From positions 1,736,001 to 1,800,000 of the forward strand of contig NZ_RJAD01000001.1 in the NCBI RefSeq assembly GCF_003999995.1: a stretch of DNA of 64,000 nt, given 5' to 3'. The DNA comes from Microbacterium sulfonylureivorans. GTDB lineage: Bacteria; Actinomycetota; Actinomycetes; Actinomycetales; Microbacteriaceae. A model generated the notes under the pieces. The model did not search any database. It was not told the origin of the DNA and saw nothing but the letters and a program-made list of their open reading frames with translations. Positions within the stretch are counted from its first letter, which is position 1, and every line of letters starts with the position of its first letter. Position numbers and translations under genes: made by a program. Of this stretch, positions 1 to 8,709 are shown in pieces.

Positions 1-1125
1 GGTGACCGCCTCCCCGGTGTGGGGGTGGCGGGCGAACACGATCGGCGACACGAACCCGACCGGCGCATCCGACCGCGGCCACTCATGCACCCACATCGTG
101 GTGTGCACTCCCGAGTCGGTGTGCACGATCCCGTTGTGACCCTTGGGTTCCTCGAGGTACATCGGGCCGAGCGCAATCGGATCCACCCCGGCGTGGGTGT
201 CGTCACGGTTCTGCACGGTGGACGCGAACTCCGGGTCGAACGCCACCCGGGCCAGCGCGGCGACATCTCGTGGGGAGAGCCATTTGCGGACTTTGACCTT
301 GGCTGCGCGCAGCGCGTCCGACAGATTCCCCGCCTCGATGTAGGCAAGGGACTGGATGGCGTCCTTGCCGCCACCGAGCGACTTCAACTGCGCGCCGAGG
401 GCGAGCAGGTCGAGGGTGAAGGTGAGGTAATTGCGGTGCGAGACCGCGAACCGCTCCGACCCGTTCATCACCTCCTCATAGTTGGTCGCGGCGGGCGAGG
501 TGGCCTCGAGGTCGCGACGGCGGCGGACGGTGTCGTAGTGGTCCCGGGCGGCACGAATGGTCGTGGGCAGGGTGCGCTCTTGCAGGGTGACGCGTTTGAT
601 GCCGGGCCGTTGGGTAAAGGAGGCGAGGACCTGCGCCCACTGCTGGGCGAGGTCGTACCGGTCGGGGGTGTCGTGCATCAGAAACCCCTGCACCTCGAGC
701 TCCGCGGTCACCGACACGGTCCGGTCGTGCGGGTTGTACACACACGCCACCCCGTCCACATCCCAGAACTGGATCGACGCCCGAGTGCCCGGCATGTTCA
801 ACGTCCCCGCCAGCTCACGCCGCTCCGGCCGGTATGTCTGCGTGGTGGCACCCAGGGCGTGGCGGGTCTGCTTCATGAGCCACAGTCCCGCCATCCGCGG
901 CGAGGATACCCCGTGGATGCTGGTCAGTGCCGTCCCGCCGAGGAGCAGGTAGAGGGGGGCGCCGTAGAGGAGCCCGGGGGGACCGAACCGGTTGATGCAG
1001 ATCAGCACCACGGTGCCGGCGGCGGCGACGAACGTGAGCTGCCAGCCGTCCATCCCCATCACCACTCCTTGCCGGGAGCGGCGCGGCAACCTGACCGGCC
1101 GGGACAGATCCGAAGTCGAGGTCAT
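1..1125 (-). CDS. SCO6880-like type IV secretion protein, 3' end outside window
   Basis: The minus-strand frame is open from an ATG at 1125 to the window edge (375 codons, C-terminus missing). Two hydrophobic segments lie near residues 28-45 and 50-68, followed by a long soluble region with the sequence NMPGTRASIQFWDVDG, typical of actinobacterial SCO6880-like conjugation proteins. These are membrane components of the mating-channel cluster of integrative conjugative elements. The start overlaps the stop of the upstream VirB6-like gene as ATGA, so the two are translationally coupled and belong to one operon. The family call is recalled from sequence resemblance; the molecular role within the channel is inferred. 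Confidence 0.72.
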   Translation of the reverse strand, partial: MTSTSDLSRPVRLPRRSRQGVVMGMDGWQLTFVAAAGTVVLICINRFGPPGLLYGAPLYLLLGGTALTSIHGVSSPRMAGLWLMKQTRHALGATTQTYRPERRELAGTLNMPGTRASIQFWDVDGVACVYNPHDRTVSVTAELEVQGFLMHDTPDRYDLAQQWAQVLASFTQRPGIKRVTLQERTLPTTIRAARDHYDTVRRRRDLEATSPAATNYEEVMNGSERFAVSHRNYLTFTLDLLALGAQLKSLGGGKDAIQSLAYIEAGNLSDALRAAKVKVRKWLSPRDVAALARVAFDPEFASTVQNRDDTHAGVDPIALGPMYLEEPKGHNGIVHTDSGVHTTMWVHEWPRSDAPVGFVSPIVFARHPHTGEAVT

Positions 1126-2606
1126 GACGTCGTCCTTTCTCCTCGAGGCGCGGCAGGCGTGGAGGTCGGCGGCGGCGGTGCCGCCGATGCACCAGGTGAA
1201 CCGGTCGGGCTGTGTGCGGTCGCCGAACGGGTCGTGGTTGAGGTGGCTGTCGCGGTCGAGGTGCCGCGGGTTGCGGGGCCTGACGCGCCCCTCGCGGTTG
1301 ACGGGCGAGCACCGGCCGAGCTGCCGGAGACCGTGGCGCCTGTGCCGGGTTTGCGGGAGCCTGCACTGATGCCGGCGGGGGTGCTGCCGAGCCGGCTGGG
1401 GATTCCGACGGTCTTGCGGGCGGCGCTGGCACCCATCGCGCCGGCGTGGCTGCCCAGTCGGGAGCCGACGCTGTCGGCGGCGACCGCGCCGACGAAGCTG
1501 AACAGCCCGAAGATCGCGAACGGCGCGAACGCCACCAGCACCAGCCCCGCCAGTAGCGGCCAGGCTTGCGGATCCCAGATCGTCGACACCGTAGCAAGCC
1601 CGTTGATGATCAGGGTGACGAACCCGATCGTGAGCGGCCCGGTCAACAGCAGCACCACCACGGCGGAAACGTAGCGGACCACCCATTGCGGGCCGACCGC
1701 GCGGATCGGGAACAGCATCCAAGCGACAGGGCCGACCGCGATCAGGGCGGCGAGGACGATATTGCGGAACGTGAACACCAGCATCAGCAGCAGCAGCCCG
1801 AGCATCAAAAGGCCGTGGATGACGAACGCGAAGAAGTAGTTCGCCTGCCCACCGGCCCACATCACGCCCTGCAAGGTGGCGAACAGTGCATCGGGGCCGT
1901 CGCGGTTCATGATGTACCAGGTCATCTCGTCCACCGCGTTCAGCAGGTGCCCGGTCAGCCACAGTGTGATGGGCACCGCGGGGATCGCGATGAACGATCG
2001 CAGCACCGCGCCGAAAACCTCGGACCGGTCGCCAGAGACCACGGCGGCAGCGATCGCCCAGATCATCGCCCCCAACGTGATGATCAGCACCGCCCACTGC
2101 CAGAACGACCACTCCGTCGCGGCAGCGGCCCACAGCAGCGATCCGGTGTCGAACCGCATGTTGGAGGCGACCGCGAACATCATCGCCGTCGCCGATACCG
2201 CCATCCCGCGCCCGGCGTTCTCGAACGTTACGCAGACGACATCCCCGACGCTGCACCCGTACTCCACCAGCGCCGGCTTGCCTCCAGCCGACTGGATTGC
2301 ACTCCGGTGCTGCTCGAATGTCGTACAGACGGTCGTTCGGGCCCCCGCGAACAGGACGCCGAGATAGCAGGTTTGTGCCTTGACGTCTGCCGCGTTGGTG
2401 GGGGTGCATGTCACTTGGCCGGCGGCTTCGCGGCAGTCGACCGGGTATGCGGGGGCTGACCACGGTTCCCCGGTGACGGCGGCCTCGATATTGGCACCGG
2501 CGGGAGCGGCGGCGCCGGGCGTAGTGGCGGCGGCGGGAGTGAGCGCACCGAGGGCGAGCCCGGCGCCGAGCGCGAGGCCGATCAAGAGGGTGCGCAAGGG
2601 GTTCAT
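1122..2606 (-). CDS. VirB6/TrbL-like polytopic conjugal transfer membrane protein
   Basis: A 494-residue protein starts at the ATG at 2606, which overlaps the stop of the preceding small gene (ATGA); a longer in-frame extension would run into that gene and is not credible. It has an N-terminal signal-like segment (LALGAGLALGALTPAAA), a Cys-containing periplasm-side stretch, then about six transmembrane helices between residues 130 and 390. The last ~100 residues are low-complexity Ala/Ser/Thr/Pro. This topology matches VirB6/TrbL-type inner-channel proteins of actinobacterial conjugative elements. Its neighbours (SCO6880-like, DUF6112-like, M23 peptidase) support that role. The exact family cannot be fixed without a profile search. 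Confidence 0.75.
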   Translation of the reverse strand: MNPLRTLLIGLALGAGLALGALTPAAATTPGAAAPAGANIEAAVTGEPWSAPAYPVDCREAAGQVTCTPTNAADVKAQTCYLGVLFAGARTTVCTTFEQHRSAIQSAGGKPALVEYGCSVGDVVCVTFENAGRGMAVSATAMMFAVASNMRFDTGSLLWAAAATEWSFWQWAVLIITLGAMIWAIAAAVVSGDRSEVFGAVLRSFIAIPAVPITLWLTGHLLNAVDEMTWYIMNRDGPDALFATLQGVMWAGGQANYFFAFVIHGLLMLGLLLLMLVFTFRNIVLAALIAVGPVAWMLFPIRAVGPQWVVRYVSAVVVLLLTGPLTIGFVTLIINGLATVSTIWDPQAWPLLAGLVLVAFAPFAIFGLFSFVGAVAADSVGSRLGSHAGAMGASAARKTVGIPSRLGSTPAGISAGSRKPGTGATVSGSSAGARPSTARGASGPATRGTSTATATSTTTRSATAHSPTGSPGASAAPPPPTSTPAAPRGERTTS

Positions 2607-2905
2607 CAGAAGCCGAAGTCGAAGTTGACGAACCAGGCGAAGATGCCGCTGACGGCGCCGAGGATCGCGGCGGCGATGAAGATCCACAGGATGTTGTCGC
2701 CCGCCCAGCTACGGACCCGGTCCGGTGCCAGGCCTCGGAAGGCGAGCGCGGCGCCGGCGATGATCAGCATCACCAGCACGACGAGCATTGCTCCGGCCAG
2801 GATGTAGGACACGACGACTTGGAAGCCTTGGAAGAACGGGGCGGAGAAGTCGGGTTCGACCTCGGGGATGTCGACATCGGTGAGGACTGCGGTCAGGGGG
2901 GACAT
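2606..2905 (-). CDS. Small two-helix membrane protein of conjugation cluster (DUF6112-like)
   Basis: A 99-residue protein with two predicted membrane helices, about residues 30-55 (VSYILAGAMLVVLVMLIIAG) and 72-93. Size and topology resemble VirB2/TrbC-type pilin-like subunits and the DUF6112 proteins that usually sit between the M23 peptidase and the VirB6-like gene in actinobacterial conjugative elements. AGGAG (rev. strand, near 2913) precedes the ATG. The stop overlaps the next start by 4 bp. A structural role in the mating channel is inferred from context. Confidence 0.7.
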   Translation of the reverse strand: MSPLTAVLTDVDIPEVEPDFSAPFFQGFQVVVSYILAGAMLVVLVMLIIAGAALAFRGLAPDRVRSWAGDNILWIFIAAAILGAVSGIFAWFVNFDFGF

Positions 2906-2923
2906 GGTGCTCCTTTGCTGGGG

Positions 2924-3538
2924 TCAGATGAGGGGGAGGCCGCGGGACGCCATGAACGGCTGCGGGTCGACCGAGATGCCGTTGGAGATGACTTCGAAGT
3001 GCAGGTGGCAGCCGAACGACTTGCCGGTGTTGCCCTCCGCCCCCAGCGGCGTGCCCGCGGTCACCGAGTCCCCAACCGCGGCGCGCAGCGAATCCCACTG
3101 CATGTGCCCGTAGAGGGTGACCAGCCCATCGCCGTGATCGATACGGACCGCGTTTCCGTAACCCTGGTACGCGCCGGCCGTGATGACCCGTCCGGGACCG
3201 GCGGCGAAGACGGTGCTGCCGCATCCCTGCGCCATGTCGTACCCCTGATGGTCGGTCGAGCAGTAGCTGCAGCCGACCACCGGGTTATAGCCGAACCCGC
3301 GTCCCTTCAAGTAGTCGCCCGCCAGTGGGTAGCCCCATTCGCCGCTGACGGCGGGCATCGTGCCCCGCTCCGGCGCCGCGGCGGCAACGGCCGATCCGAG
3401 CGTCGCGAAGGGGATCGCAAACAGCGGGGTGAGGAGGAACGCTGATACCGTCAGCATCAGGATCACCATTCCGATCAGAACCTTCCGCAGCGTCCTCGAC
3501 TGGGCGAGGGCGGTGACGGCGGCGACCGGGGCTCCCAT
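2924..3538 (-). CDS. Membrane-anchored M23 peptidase (conjugation-associated)
   Basis: A 204-residue protein with one N-terminal membrane helix (about residues 19-45) and a C-terminal LytM/M23 domain. Zinc and active-site motifs are all present: H97-x3-D101, H135GDG, Y143GH145 and H178LHFE. The fold should therefore be catalytically competent and cut peptidoglycan peptide bridges. In conjugative elements such enzymes open the wall locally so that the transfer channel can be assembled. The gene lies one base from the stop of the upstream gene at 3540, indicating one operon. Confidence 0.88.
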   Translation of the reverse strand: MGAPVAAVTALAQSRTLRKVLIGMVILMLTVSAFLLTPLFAIPFATLGSAVAAAAPERGTMPAVSGEWGYPLAGDYLKGRGFGYNPVVGCSYCSTDHQGYDMAQGCGSTVFAAGPGRVITAGAYQGYGNAVRIDHGDGLVTLYGHMQWDSLRAAVGDSVTAGTPLGAEGNTGKSFGCHLHFEVISNGISVDPQPFMASRGLPLI

Positions 3539-3539
3539 G

Positions 3540-4280
3540 TCAGGGCTCCATCGGCTCCGTGAAGTACCGGACCACCTTGCAGTCCCCAGCCTGCTGCCCC
3601 GAGTCCGGTGTCGGGACCGACCTGGCCCCGCAGAGCACCTGCACGCTCACCCGCACCGTCTCGTCGTAGGACGACTCCGCCCCCGCATCGTCCTCACGCG
3701 TAAACCTCAGCACCACATCCGCCGTGCCAATCGCCATATCACTGGACTCGTCATCCGGTACCGGGACGAGCTCGACATTGCCGGCGACGTCGGCGAGCAC
3801 GCGGCCGTCCTCACTGGCGAGCGAATCCCACTCCGCCTCCGGAAGCACCACTCCCTGCCGCAACTCGAGCTGAGCGGCGGCCAACTCGGCCCGCTGATCG
3901 GCCTCCGAGGCGTAGCGGGTGTCTGGGGTAAACCATGAGTCGAGGTAAGTGAGCCACTCGTCACGCGTCGCTTGCGTGGTGTCGAAGGAGCTCGCCGCGG
4001 CGAGAGCCGCACGGATGTACGCATCCGGGTCCGTGGTGACGGGCTCCGCGACCCATCCGTTCTCCTCGACGGTCGCATCGACCACGGGATCGTCGACCGG
4101 CGGGGATTCAGAAACACTGGGAGAGGGCGTGCCCGGCAGGCCGCCGGTCGTCGGGTTAGGCGATGCCTGCTGGCTCGTGATCACCGCGATGACGATCGCG
4201 ACGACTCCCACTAGGAGAACAAGCCCTCCGACGATCGCCCACAGCAAGCCGCGTCCGGCGAGACGCTCAGTCGCCATCAT
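3540..4280 (-). CDS. Single-pass membrane protein of the conjugation operon
   Basis: The operon's first visible gene begins at a run of three consecutive ATG codons (4283, 4280, 4277). AGGAAGG lies 3, 6 and 9 bases upstream of them, so the second or third ATG is the better start. The protein is about 245 residues with one N-terminal helix (LLWAIVGGLVLLVGVVAIV), a Pro/Ser/Thr-rich linker and a soluble C-terminal domain of ~160 residues ending in CKVVRYFTEPMEP. This single-helix plus compact-domain layout is like VirB8/TcpC assembly proteins, but no diagnostic motif is visible, so that is only a suggestion. Confidence 0.65.
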   Translation of the reverse strand: MMATERLAGRGLLWAIVGGLVLLVGVVAIVIAVITSQQASPNPTTGGLPGTPSPSVSESPPVDDPVVDATVEENGWVAEPVTTDPDAYIRAALAAASSFDTTQATRDEWLTYLDSWFTPDTRYASEADQRAELAAAQLELRQGVVLPEAEWDSLASEDGRVLADVAGNVELVPVPDDESSDMAIGTADVVLRFTREDDAGAESSYDETVRVSVQVLCGARSVPTPDSGQQAGDCKVVRYFTEPMEP

Positions 4281-4283
4281 CAT

Positions 4284-4661
4284 TGACCTTCCTGACTGAC
4301 CAGGACGGCGTCGATGTGCGAGGCAAGCCTTCCGCGCCAAGGACTCCGTTGCGGCATCCTATGCACGCCGCGTCGCAATCGAAAAGGTATTCTTTTGGAG
4401 AAAAGAACGGCTCGCGCGACGAATCAGCGGTGGCCACGGGGGGAGCGCCATCGCCTATCCCGCGAACAATACTCGCCAATTGCCGGGGTTGTCTGTAGAG
4501 ATTTTGGGGGACAACGGCGACGGTGGGGAGGCTGAACCTCGCCCCTCGATCAGTCGTCCGCGCTCGCATAAGTGTACGGTACACCCGTACACTCGATTTG
4601 TGAACGACTAAAGCGTTTACCTCTATAGACGGCCACTCGGGCCCCGCGGGAGAATGGACCC
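4284..4661. other. Divergent intergenic region with no credible gene
   Basis: This 378-bp gap separates the minus-strand conjugation operon from the plus-strand regulator. Short frames in it lack credible codon use and ribosome sites. It is more AT-rich than its neighbours and holds the palindrome at 4572-4592, so it probably carries both promoters. Confidence 0.6.
4572..4592. promoter_or_regulatory. Palindrome, candidate operator of the winged-helix regulator
   Basis: Perfect inverted repeat GTGTACGG-TACAC-CCGTACAC (two 8-bp arms, 5-bp centre), 70 bp before the start of the regulator gene and ~290 bp before the conjugation operon. Position and symmetry fit a dimeric regulator site controlling divergent promoters. 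Which protein binds it is inferred from proximity. Confidence 0.5.
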
Positions 4662-4982
4662 GTGCCTAACTACGCCCGACCAGCCGACAGCGACGGTGCG
4701 GAGCGGGCCATCGCCGTCTTCGGCAATCGCACCAAGGCTGCCATCATCCGCTACCTCCGACAGGATCCCAACGCGGGCCGAAAGGCGATCGCAAAAGCGC
4801 TCAACCTGGAAACAAGCAGCACCGTGCCGCAGTACCTCGGTGAACTGGAGGAAGCCGGGCTTCTGCTCGCCGACCCGCCAAGGGCGACCCGCAAGCGGGG
4901 TGAGTGGCCGGTGTACCGCGTCAACGACATCCGCGTGACGGAACTGTACCTGCGTCTCGGGCAGGAGATCGGCGAGATCTAG
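4662..4982 (+). CDS. Small winged-helix (ArsR-like) transcriptional regulator
   Basis: A 106-residue protein from a GTG start with GGGAGA about 8 bases upstream. It opens with a short lead, then a helix-turn-helix of ArsR/winged type (AVFGNRTKAAIIRYLRQDPN, then a recognition region around TSSTVPQYLGELEEAGLL), and a wing containing the RKRGEWPVYRV segment. No metal-binding Cys/His cluster is visible, so a metal-sensing role is unlikely. Standing divergently from the conjugation operon next to a palindrome, it is probably the element's transfer or maintenance regulator. Confidence 0.68.
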   Translation: MPNYARPADSDGAERAIAVFGNRTKAAIIRYLRQDPNAGRKAIAKALNLETSSTVPQYLGELEEAGLLLADPPRATRKRGEWPVYRVNDIRVTELYLRLGQEIGEI

Positions 4983-5685
4983 TCGGCAGGGGTGGTGCGG
5001 GCGAGGACACGCCAGATCGCGTAAACCCGTTGGCTACGCCAGCGGTCGCATCCGTCACCCCGGTCGGTCCGACAAACCTCAGCCATGACAGCGTCACTAG
5101 ACCCTGGGTCCTCGCAGCTGCATGGAGAGGGAGCCCGTTCCATCTCGGCACTCACATGAGTGCCGAGATGGGTTCTCGTCGATGCGATCAGCCGGAGAGG
5201 ACGACCTGTTCGCCGCTCTCATGCGCGACCACATCCGGACCTCACGATGCATCGTCGCGGCCGCTCGGAAACGTGATCGCTCGCGCTTGGTGCCCCCAAA
5301 CAGATGCCTGGGTTTCGAGCATCCCGCGCGGAGGTCGAGCCTGAATGCTGGGACGACTATCGATGCGTCACCATCGAGCGTTTCATGCACGACATCGTCG
5401 TCGGGGTGCGTGCGGTGCGGGACATCCCGACGACGACGCTCGGGCCTGATCACCTACCACGCGATCGTGTGTCGCGATCCCGCTTGGGTGGGAGACGTCG
5501 TCTGCGAGATCGAGGCAGCAGGCCCCAGGCCATCCCGATCCTGCAATGCGACTCGTCGCTGGTGCCTGCCTTCGGCGCGGGCTGGGGGGCGCCGATCGGT
5601 GTGTCGGAGTGGCAGTTGCTGCTGGCCCGCATGGAAGAGCGACGGCTGCCCGATCGATCTTCGCGTTCCCCGGTTCGTTCTTTCG
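4983..5685. other. 700-bp region without a convincing gene
   Basis: Several overlapping frames exist on both strands, but none shows a recognisable domain, a ribosome site or consistent codon bias. The stretch carries the long palindrome at 5140-5171. It may be decayed DNA at the border between the conjugative element and the catabolic genes. Confidence 0.5.
5140..5171. repeat. Near-perfect 32-bp palindrome
   Basis: Arms CCATCTCGGCACTCA (5140-5154) and TGAGTGCCGAGATGG (5157-5171) are fully complementary and separated by only two bases. There is no T-tract, so it is not a standard terminator, and it is too tight for a normal RNA loop. A protein-binding site or a recombination site are the simplest readings. 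Confidence 0.75.
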
Positions 5686-6405
5686 CTAATCCTGCGCGGT
5701 GGCGGAGTGCCGCAGCCCCTCGTAGGCCTGGTGCAGATGCGATCGCATCGCTTCGGCGGCGCCCTCGGGGTCCCGCTCGCGGATCTTCGCCAAGATCGCC
5801 GCATGAGCTTCAATGATCGGGTCAACGGTCTGGCCGGCCTCGGTCCAGCCCGCCCAGGCGCGGAGTCTGAGTTGATGCAGGAGCGGCGTGATCCCGTCGA
5901 TCGTGAGGAGGGTGAGGTCATTGCCGGAGATCCGCGCGACCTCTCGATGAAAGGCCTGGTCGGCCGTGTGGAGAGCTTCATCGCCGTTGGCTGAACGCAG
6001 CTTCTCGAGCTTGTCCTGCAGTGCGGCGATGTCCTCGTCGGTCGCGCGCTCGGCGGCGATGCGTGCTGCGCCGACCTCGATGATCTGACGGAAGTCCTGC
6101 AACGCCGGAAAGTCGGCGCCCTGGACGGCGAAGCGGAGGCGGAGGAGCCGCTCGAGCTGGCTGGCGTCGGGGAGGCTGACCACGGTCTCTCGGCCCTGCT
6201 GACGGCGTAGCAGCCCTTGGCCCGCCAATTCAGCGATGGCTTCCCGAACGACCGTTCGACTTACCTGGAGCGTCGACTCGAGTTCAGCCGTGGAGGGAAG
6301 GGCGTCGTTCTCGCGGTATCCGCGCTCTTCGATCAGGCGGATCAACTCGTCCGCCGCCATGCTGGCCAACGATGTGCGCTGCAACGGACTCGCCACGGTG
6401 CTCAT
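5686..6405 (-). CDS. GntR/FadR-family regulator (FCD domain)
   Basis: A 239-residue protein with an N-terminal GntR winged helix (about residues 17-75, PSTAELESTLQVSRTVVREA) and an FCD effector domain (about 95-225) including the FHREVARISGN and EAHAAILAKIRERD helices that carry metal-ligand positions in this subfamily. FCD regulators commonly respond to organic or sugar acids. It is divergent from the RraA/aldolase/kinase operon, with a palindromic site 48 bp upstream of its start, so it very likely represses that operon until a sugar-acid intermediate binds. Confidence 0.9.
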   Translation of the reverse strand: MSTVASPLQRTSLASMAADELIRLIEERGYRENDALPSTAELESTLQVSRTVVREAIAELAGQGLLRRQQGRETVVSLPDASQLERLLRLRFAVQGADFPALQDFRQIIEVGAARIAAERATDEDIAALQDKLEKLRSANGDEALHTADQAFHREVARISGNDLTLLTIDGITPLLHQLRLRAWAGWTEAGQTVDPIIEAHAAILAKIRERDPEGAAEAMRSHLHQAYEGLRHSATAQD

Positions 6406-6439
6406 TTCTGTTGTCGATGGCTTCCAGCATAGGCAAATC

Positions 6440-6483
6440 TTGCTACTCCGCAGCTTATAGTATAAGCATATAGGGAGAAGGAG
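6440..6483 (+). promoter_or_regulatory. Operon promoter region with GntR palindrome CTTATA-G-TATAAG
   Basis: A perfect 13-bp palindrome (6454-6466) overlaps the only AT-rich -10-like sequence (TATAAG, 6461-6466); a TTGCTA that could serve as -35 lies at 6440-6445. A strong ribosome site GGGAGAAGGAG (6473-6483) follows. A regulator bound here would block the operon directly; assignment to the adjacent GntR protein is inferred from position. Confidence 0.6.
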
Positions 6484-6488
6484 TTTTC

Positions 6489-7151
6489 ATGATCCCCACG
6501 AACGACGTCGACCGATTCCGGTTCGTACGCGACGAGCTTTACACCCCGGTCATCGGCGACATTCTGGATGTGCTGGGCCGTCAGCACCAGTTCCTCAGTG
6601 CGGGAATTCGCCCCATCGAACCTGCCATGTTGCTCGTCGGGCGGGCGATGCCCGTTTTGATTGCCGACGTGTTCGGTGTCCAGGAGCAGCCGTTCGGTCG
6701 CCTCACAGAGGCATTGGATGCGCTCCAGCCGGGGGAGATCTATCTCGCAAGAAGCGCGCGGCTCGAGTGCTCCGCGTGGGGCGAGATCCTTACCGCGACC
6801 GCCAGGGGGCGAGGGGCGGCCGGAGCCGTCATCGACGGCTTCCATCGAGACACGCGGCGGGTGCTTGAGCAGGACTGGCCCGTCTTCAGCCGTGGCTCGT
6901 TCGCCCAGGACGCCGGGGTCCGCGCCACCGTGGTCGACTATCGGGTCAGCCTCGAGATCGACGGTGTGGAAGTGCACCCCGGCGACCTCATCGTGGGAGA
7001 CATCGACGGAGTCGTCGTCGTTCCGCGAGCGATCGAGGACGAGGTGCTGGAACTCGCAGCCGAGAAGGTCGCCGGCGAGAGCATCACCCGCCGGGCCATC
7101 GATGGCGGTATGTCGAGCTCGGACGCGCTCGCACGGTACGGAGTGCTCTAA
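6489..7151 (+). CDS. RraA-like aldolase/decarboxylase family protein (copy 1)
   Basis: A 220-residue protein of the RraA / HMG-aldolase family. The hallmark metal and substrate block is present: GEILTATARG at about 98-107 and AGAVIDGFHRD at 111-121, with D116, R120 and D121. Family members act as class II pyruvate aldolases, oxaloacetate decarboxylases or RNase E inhibitors; actinobacteria lack the last context, so a metabolic role is likely. It is first in an operon with KDPG aldolase (TAATG overlap) and a KDG-type kinase. A second copy at 57361-58023 has the same length and, by eye, about four in five identical residues. Confidence 0.82.
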   Translation: MIPTNDVDRFRFVRDELYTPVIGDILDVLGRQHQFLSAGIRPIEPAMLLVGRAMPVLIADVFGVQEQPFGRLTEALDALQPGEIYLARSARLECSAWGEILTATARGRGAAGAVIDGFHRDTRRVLEQDWPVFSRGSFAQDAGVRATVVDYRVSLEIDGVEVHPGDLIVGDIDGVVVVPRAIEDEVLELAAEKVAGESITRRAIDGGMSSSDALARYGVL

Positions 7152-7777
7152 TGGCACCGCATGCCTTCGGGGAAGACCGGGAGATCGTGCCGACGTTCGG
7201 CGCAATCGAGCTCCATGTAGCCCGGCAGACCGCTGAGGCTCTAGCGGCCGGGGGCATCCGATACATCGAAGTGCTCCTCCGTCACCCGGACGCGTGGCGC
7301 GTGCTGGAGGCGGTCGGACAGATCCCGGGCATCAGTGTCGGTGCGGGCACCGTGCTGGACGGGCAGACCGCGCGTCGAGCGCGCGATGCCGGAGCCGCGT
7401 TCCTGGTGAGTCCAGGGTTCGACGCCGAGCTCGCGAGGGAGATCAGTCAGCTCGGCATCCCTTACGTACCAGGTGTCGCCACAGCAAGCGACCTCATGCT
7501 CGCGAGTAAAGCCGGATACCGGGAAGTGAAGTTCTTCCCGGCCGAGCAGCTGGGTGGCCCGCGCGCACTCGCAGCCCTCGCCGCGGCATTTCCCTCCACC
7601 CGGTTCATGCCCACGGGGGGAGTGAACGCGGATCGGCTCGGCGATTACGCGCTTCTCGAGCAGGTGTTCGCCGTCGGGGGTTCCTGGCTCACCGATGCGG
7701 GGACTCCGGCCCTCGATGCCGTCACGACGCGCGCGCAACGCGCACTCTCCATCCTGCAGGGGAGGCAGCGATCGTGA
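7151..7777 (+). CDS. 2-dehydro-3-deoxy-phosphogluconate-type aldolase (copy 1)
   Basis: A 208-residue class I aldolase of the KDPG/KHG family. The catalytic Glu (E40 in GGIRYIEVLLR) and the Schiff-base Lys (K127 in YREVKFFPAEQLGG) are in place, as are the phosphate-binding MPTGGV and FAVGGSWL loops. It cleaves a 6-phospho-2-keto-3-deoxy sugar acid to pyruvate and a triose phosphate. The start overlaps the previous stop (TAATG). The order with the next gene, a kinase supplying its substrate, defines an Entner-Doudoroff-like branch; which sugar acid is used cannot be read from sequence. Confidence 0.9.
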   Translation: MAPHAFGEDREIVPTFGAIELHVARQTAEALAAGGIRYIEVLLRHPDAWRVLEAVGQIPGISVGAGTVLDGQTARRARDAGAAFLVSPGFDAELAREISQLGIPYVPGVATASDLMLASKAGYREVKFFPAEQLGGPRALAALAAAFPSTRFMPTGGVNADRLGDYALLEQVFAVGGSWLTDAGTPALDAVTTRAQRALSILQGRQRS

Positions 7778-8682
7778 TCGACTGTCTCTGCATCGGCGAG
7801 GCGCTGATCGCATTCTCGCCCATCGACGCCCCGACACTCTCTGCCGCGAACGAGTTCGACGCCAGTGTGGGCGGCGCGGAGGTGAACGTCGCGATCGCGC
7901 TTGCCCAGGCGGGCCTGAACGTCGAGTGGGCGGGCCTCGTTGGGGCAGACCCGTTCGGGGAGCGGGTCGTGGCCCACCTGTCCGCTCACGGTGTGGGGAC
8001 ACGCCACGTACGTGTAATCCAAGACCGGCAAACCGGCATCTACATGAAGCCTCGAGACGGTGGGCGTGCTCGTTACTACCGGCGGGAGTCCGCTGCCGCA
8101 GGATTCGGTCCAGCCGACGTCGACCGCTTAGCGCGCACTGTTGCCGCGAGAGTCGTGCACACGAGTGGAATCGCCGCTCAGGCTTCCGAGCCCGGACGAC
8201 TGTCGGCTCGCCACCTCCTCGAAGACCGTCCGTTCTTCTCGGCCCTGATGTCCTTCGACGTCAACTTCCGTCCTGCGATCGCTGCCGAAGGCGCCGATCG
8301 GGAACTTCGTCATCTGGCAGCATGCAGCGATGTCGTGTTCGTCGGACGTGACGAAGCCGCATCCCTGTGGGGTGTCCGTACGGCCGAACAGGCACGAGAG
8401 CTTCTTCCCGAACCGGACAGACTCGTTGTCAAGGACGCGGATCGTGAGGCGATCGAGTTTCACCGCGAGCAGGTGATCCGAGTTCCAGCGACGAAAGTCG
8501 ACGTGATCGAACCCACGGGCGCCGGCGACGCGTTCGCTGCCGGATGGATCACGGCGCACCTGGCGGGCCACGGGCAGGCGGATCGGCTCGCAGCCGGACA
8601 CGCCAGCGCCGCCCGCGCGCTTCGAAGTCCTCGCGATCACGCGGTCGAACCAGTTTCTCCAGGGCGGCCAGTCGATGCCTGA
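7774..8682 (+). CDS. PfkB-family 2-keto-3-deoxygluconate-type kinase (copy 1)
   Basis: A 302-residue ribokinase-fold enzyme, GTG start with GGAGG upstream and a GTGA overlap with the aldolase. The N-terminal GGAEVN signature (33-38) binds the sugar acid, and the C-terminal PTGAGDAFAAG signature (248-257) carries the catalytic Asp D252. Such enzymes phosphorylate 2-keto-3-deoxy-gluconate or relatives, giving the substrate of the neighbouring aldolase. The tail after residue ~285 is rich in Pro/Arg and diverges from copy 2 at 58657-59544. The four-hairpin element begins 27 bp downstream. Confidence 0.9.
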   Translation: MIDCLCIGEALIAFSPIDAPTLSAANEFDASVGGAEVNVAIALAQAGLNVEWAGLVGADPFGERVVAHLSAHGVGTRHVRVIQDRQTGIYMKPRDGGRARYYRRESAAAGFGPADVDRLARTVAARVVHTSGIAAQASEPGRLSARHLLEDRPFFSALMSFDVNFRPAIAAEGADRELRHLAACSDVVFVGRDEAASLWGVRTAEQARELLPEPDRLVVKDADREAIEFHREQVIRVPATKVDVIEPTGAGDAFAAGWITAHLAGHGQADRLAAGHASAARALRSPRDHAVEPVSPGRPVDA

Positions 8683-8709
8683 CCCGTCGGAGCGCTTCGA
8701 CCCCAAGAT

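Noticed and set aside
5122..5994. Plus-strand frames in the 5.0-5.9 kb region
   Set aside because: No family resemblance, no ribosome site, and the right part overlaps the certain GntR gene on the other strand.
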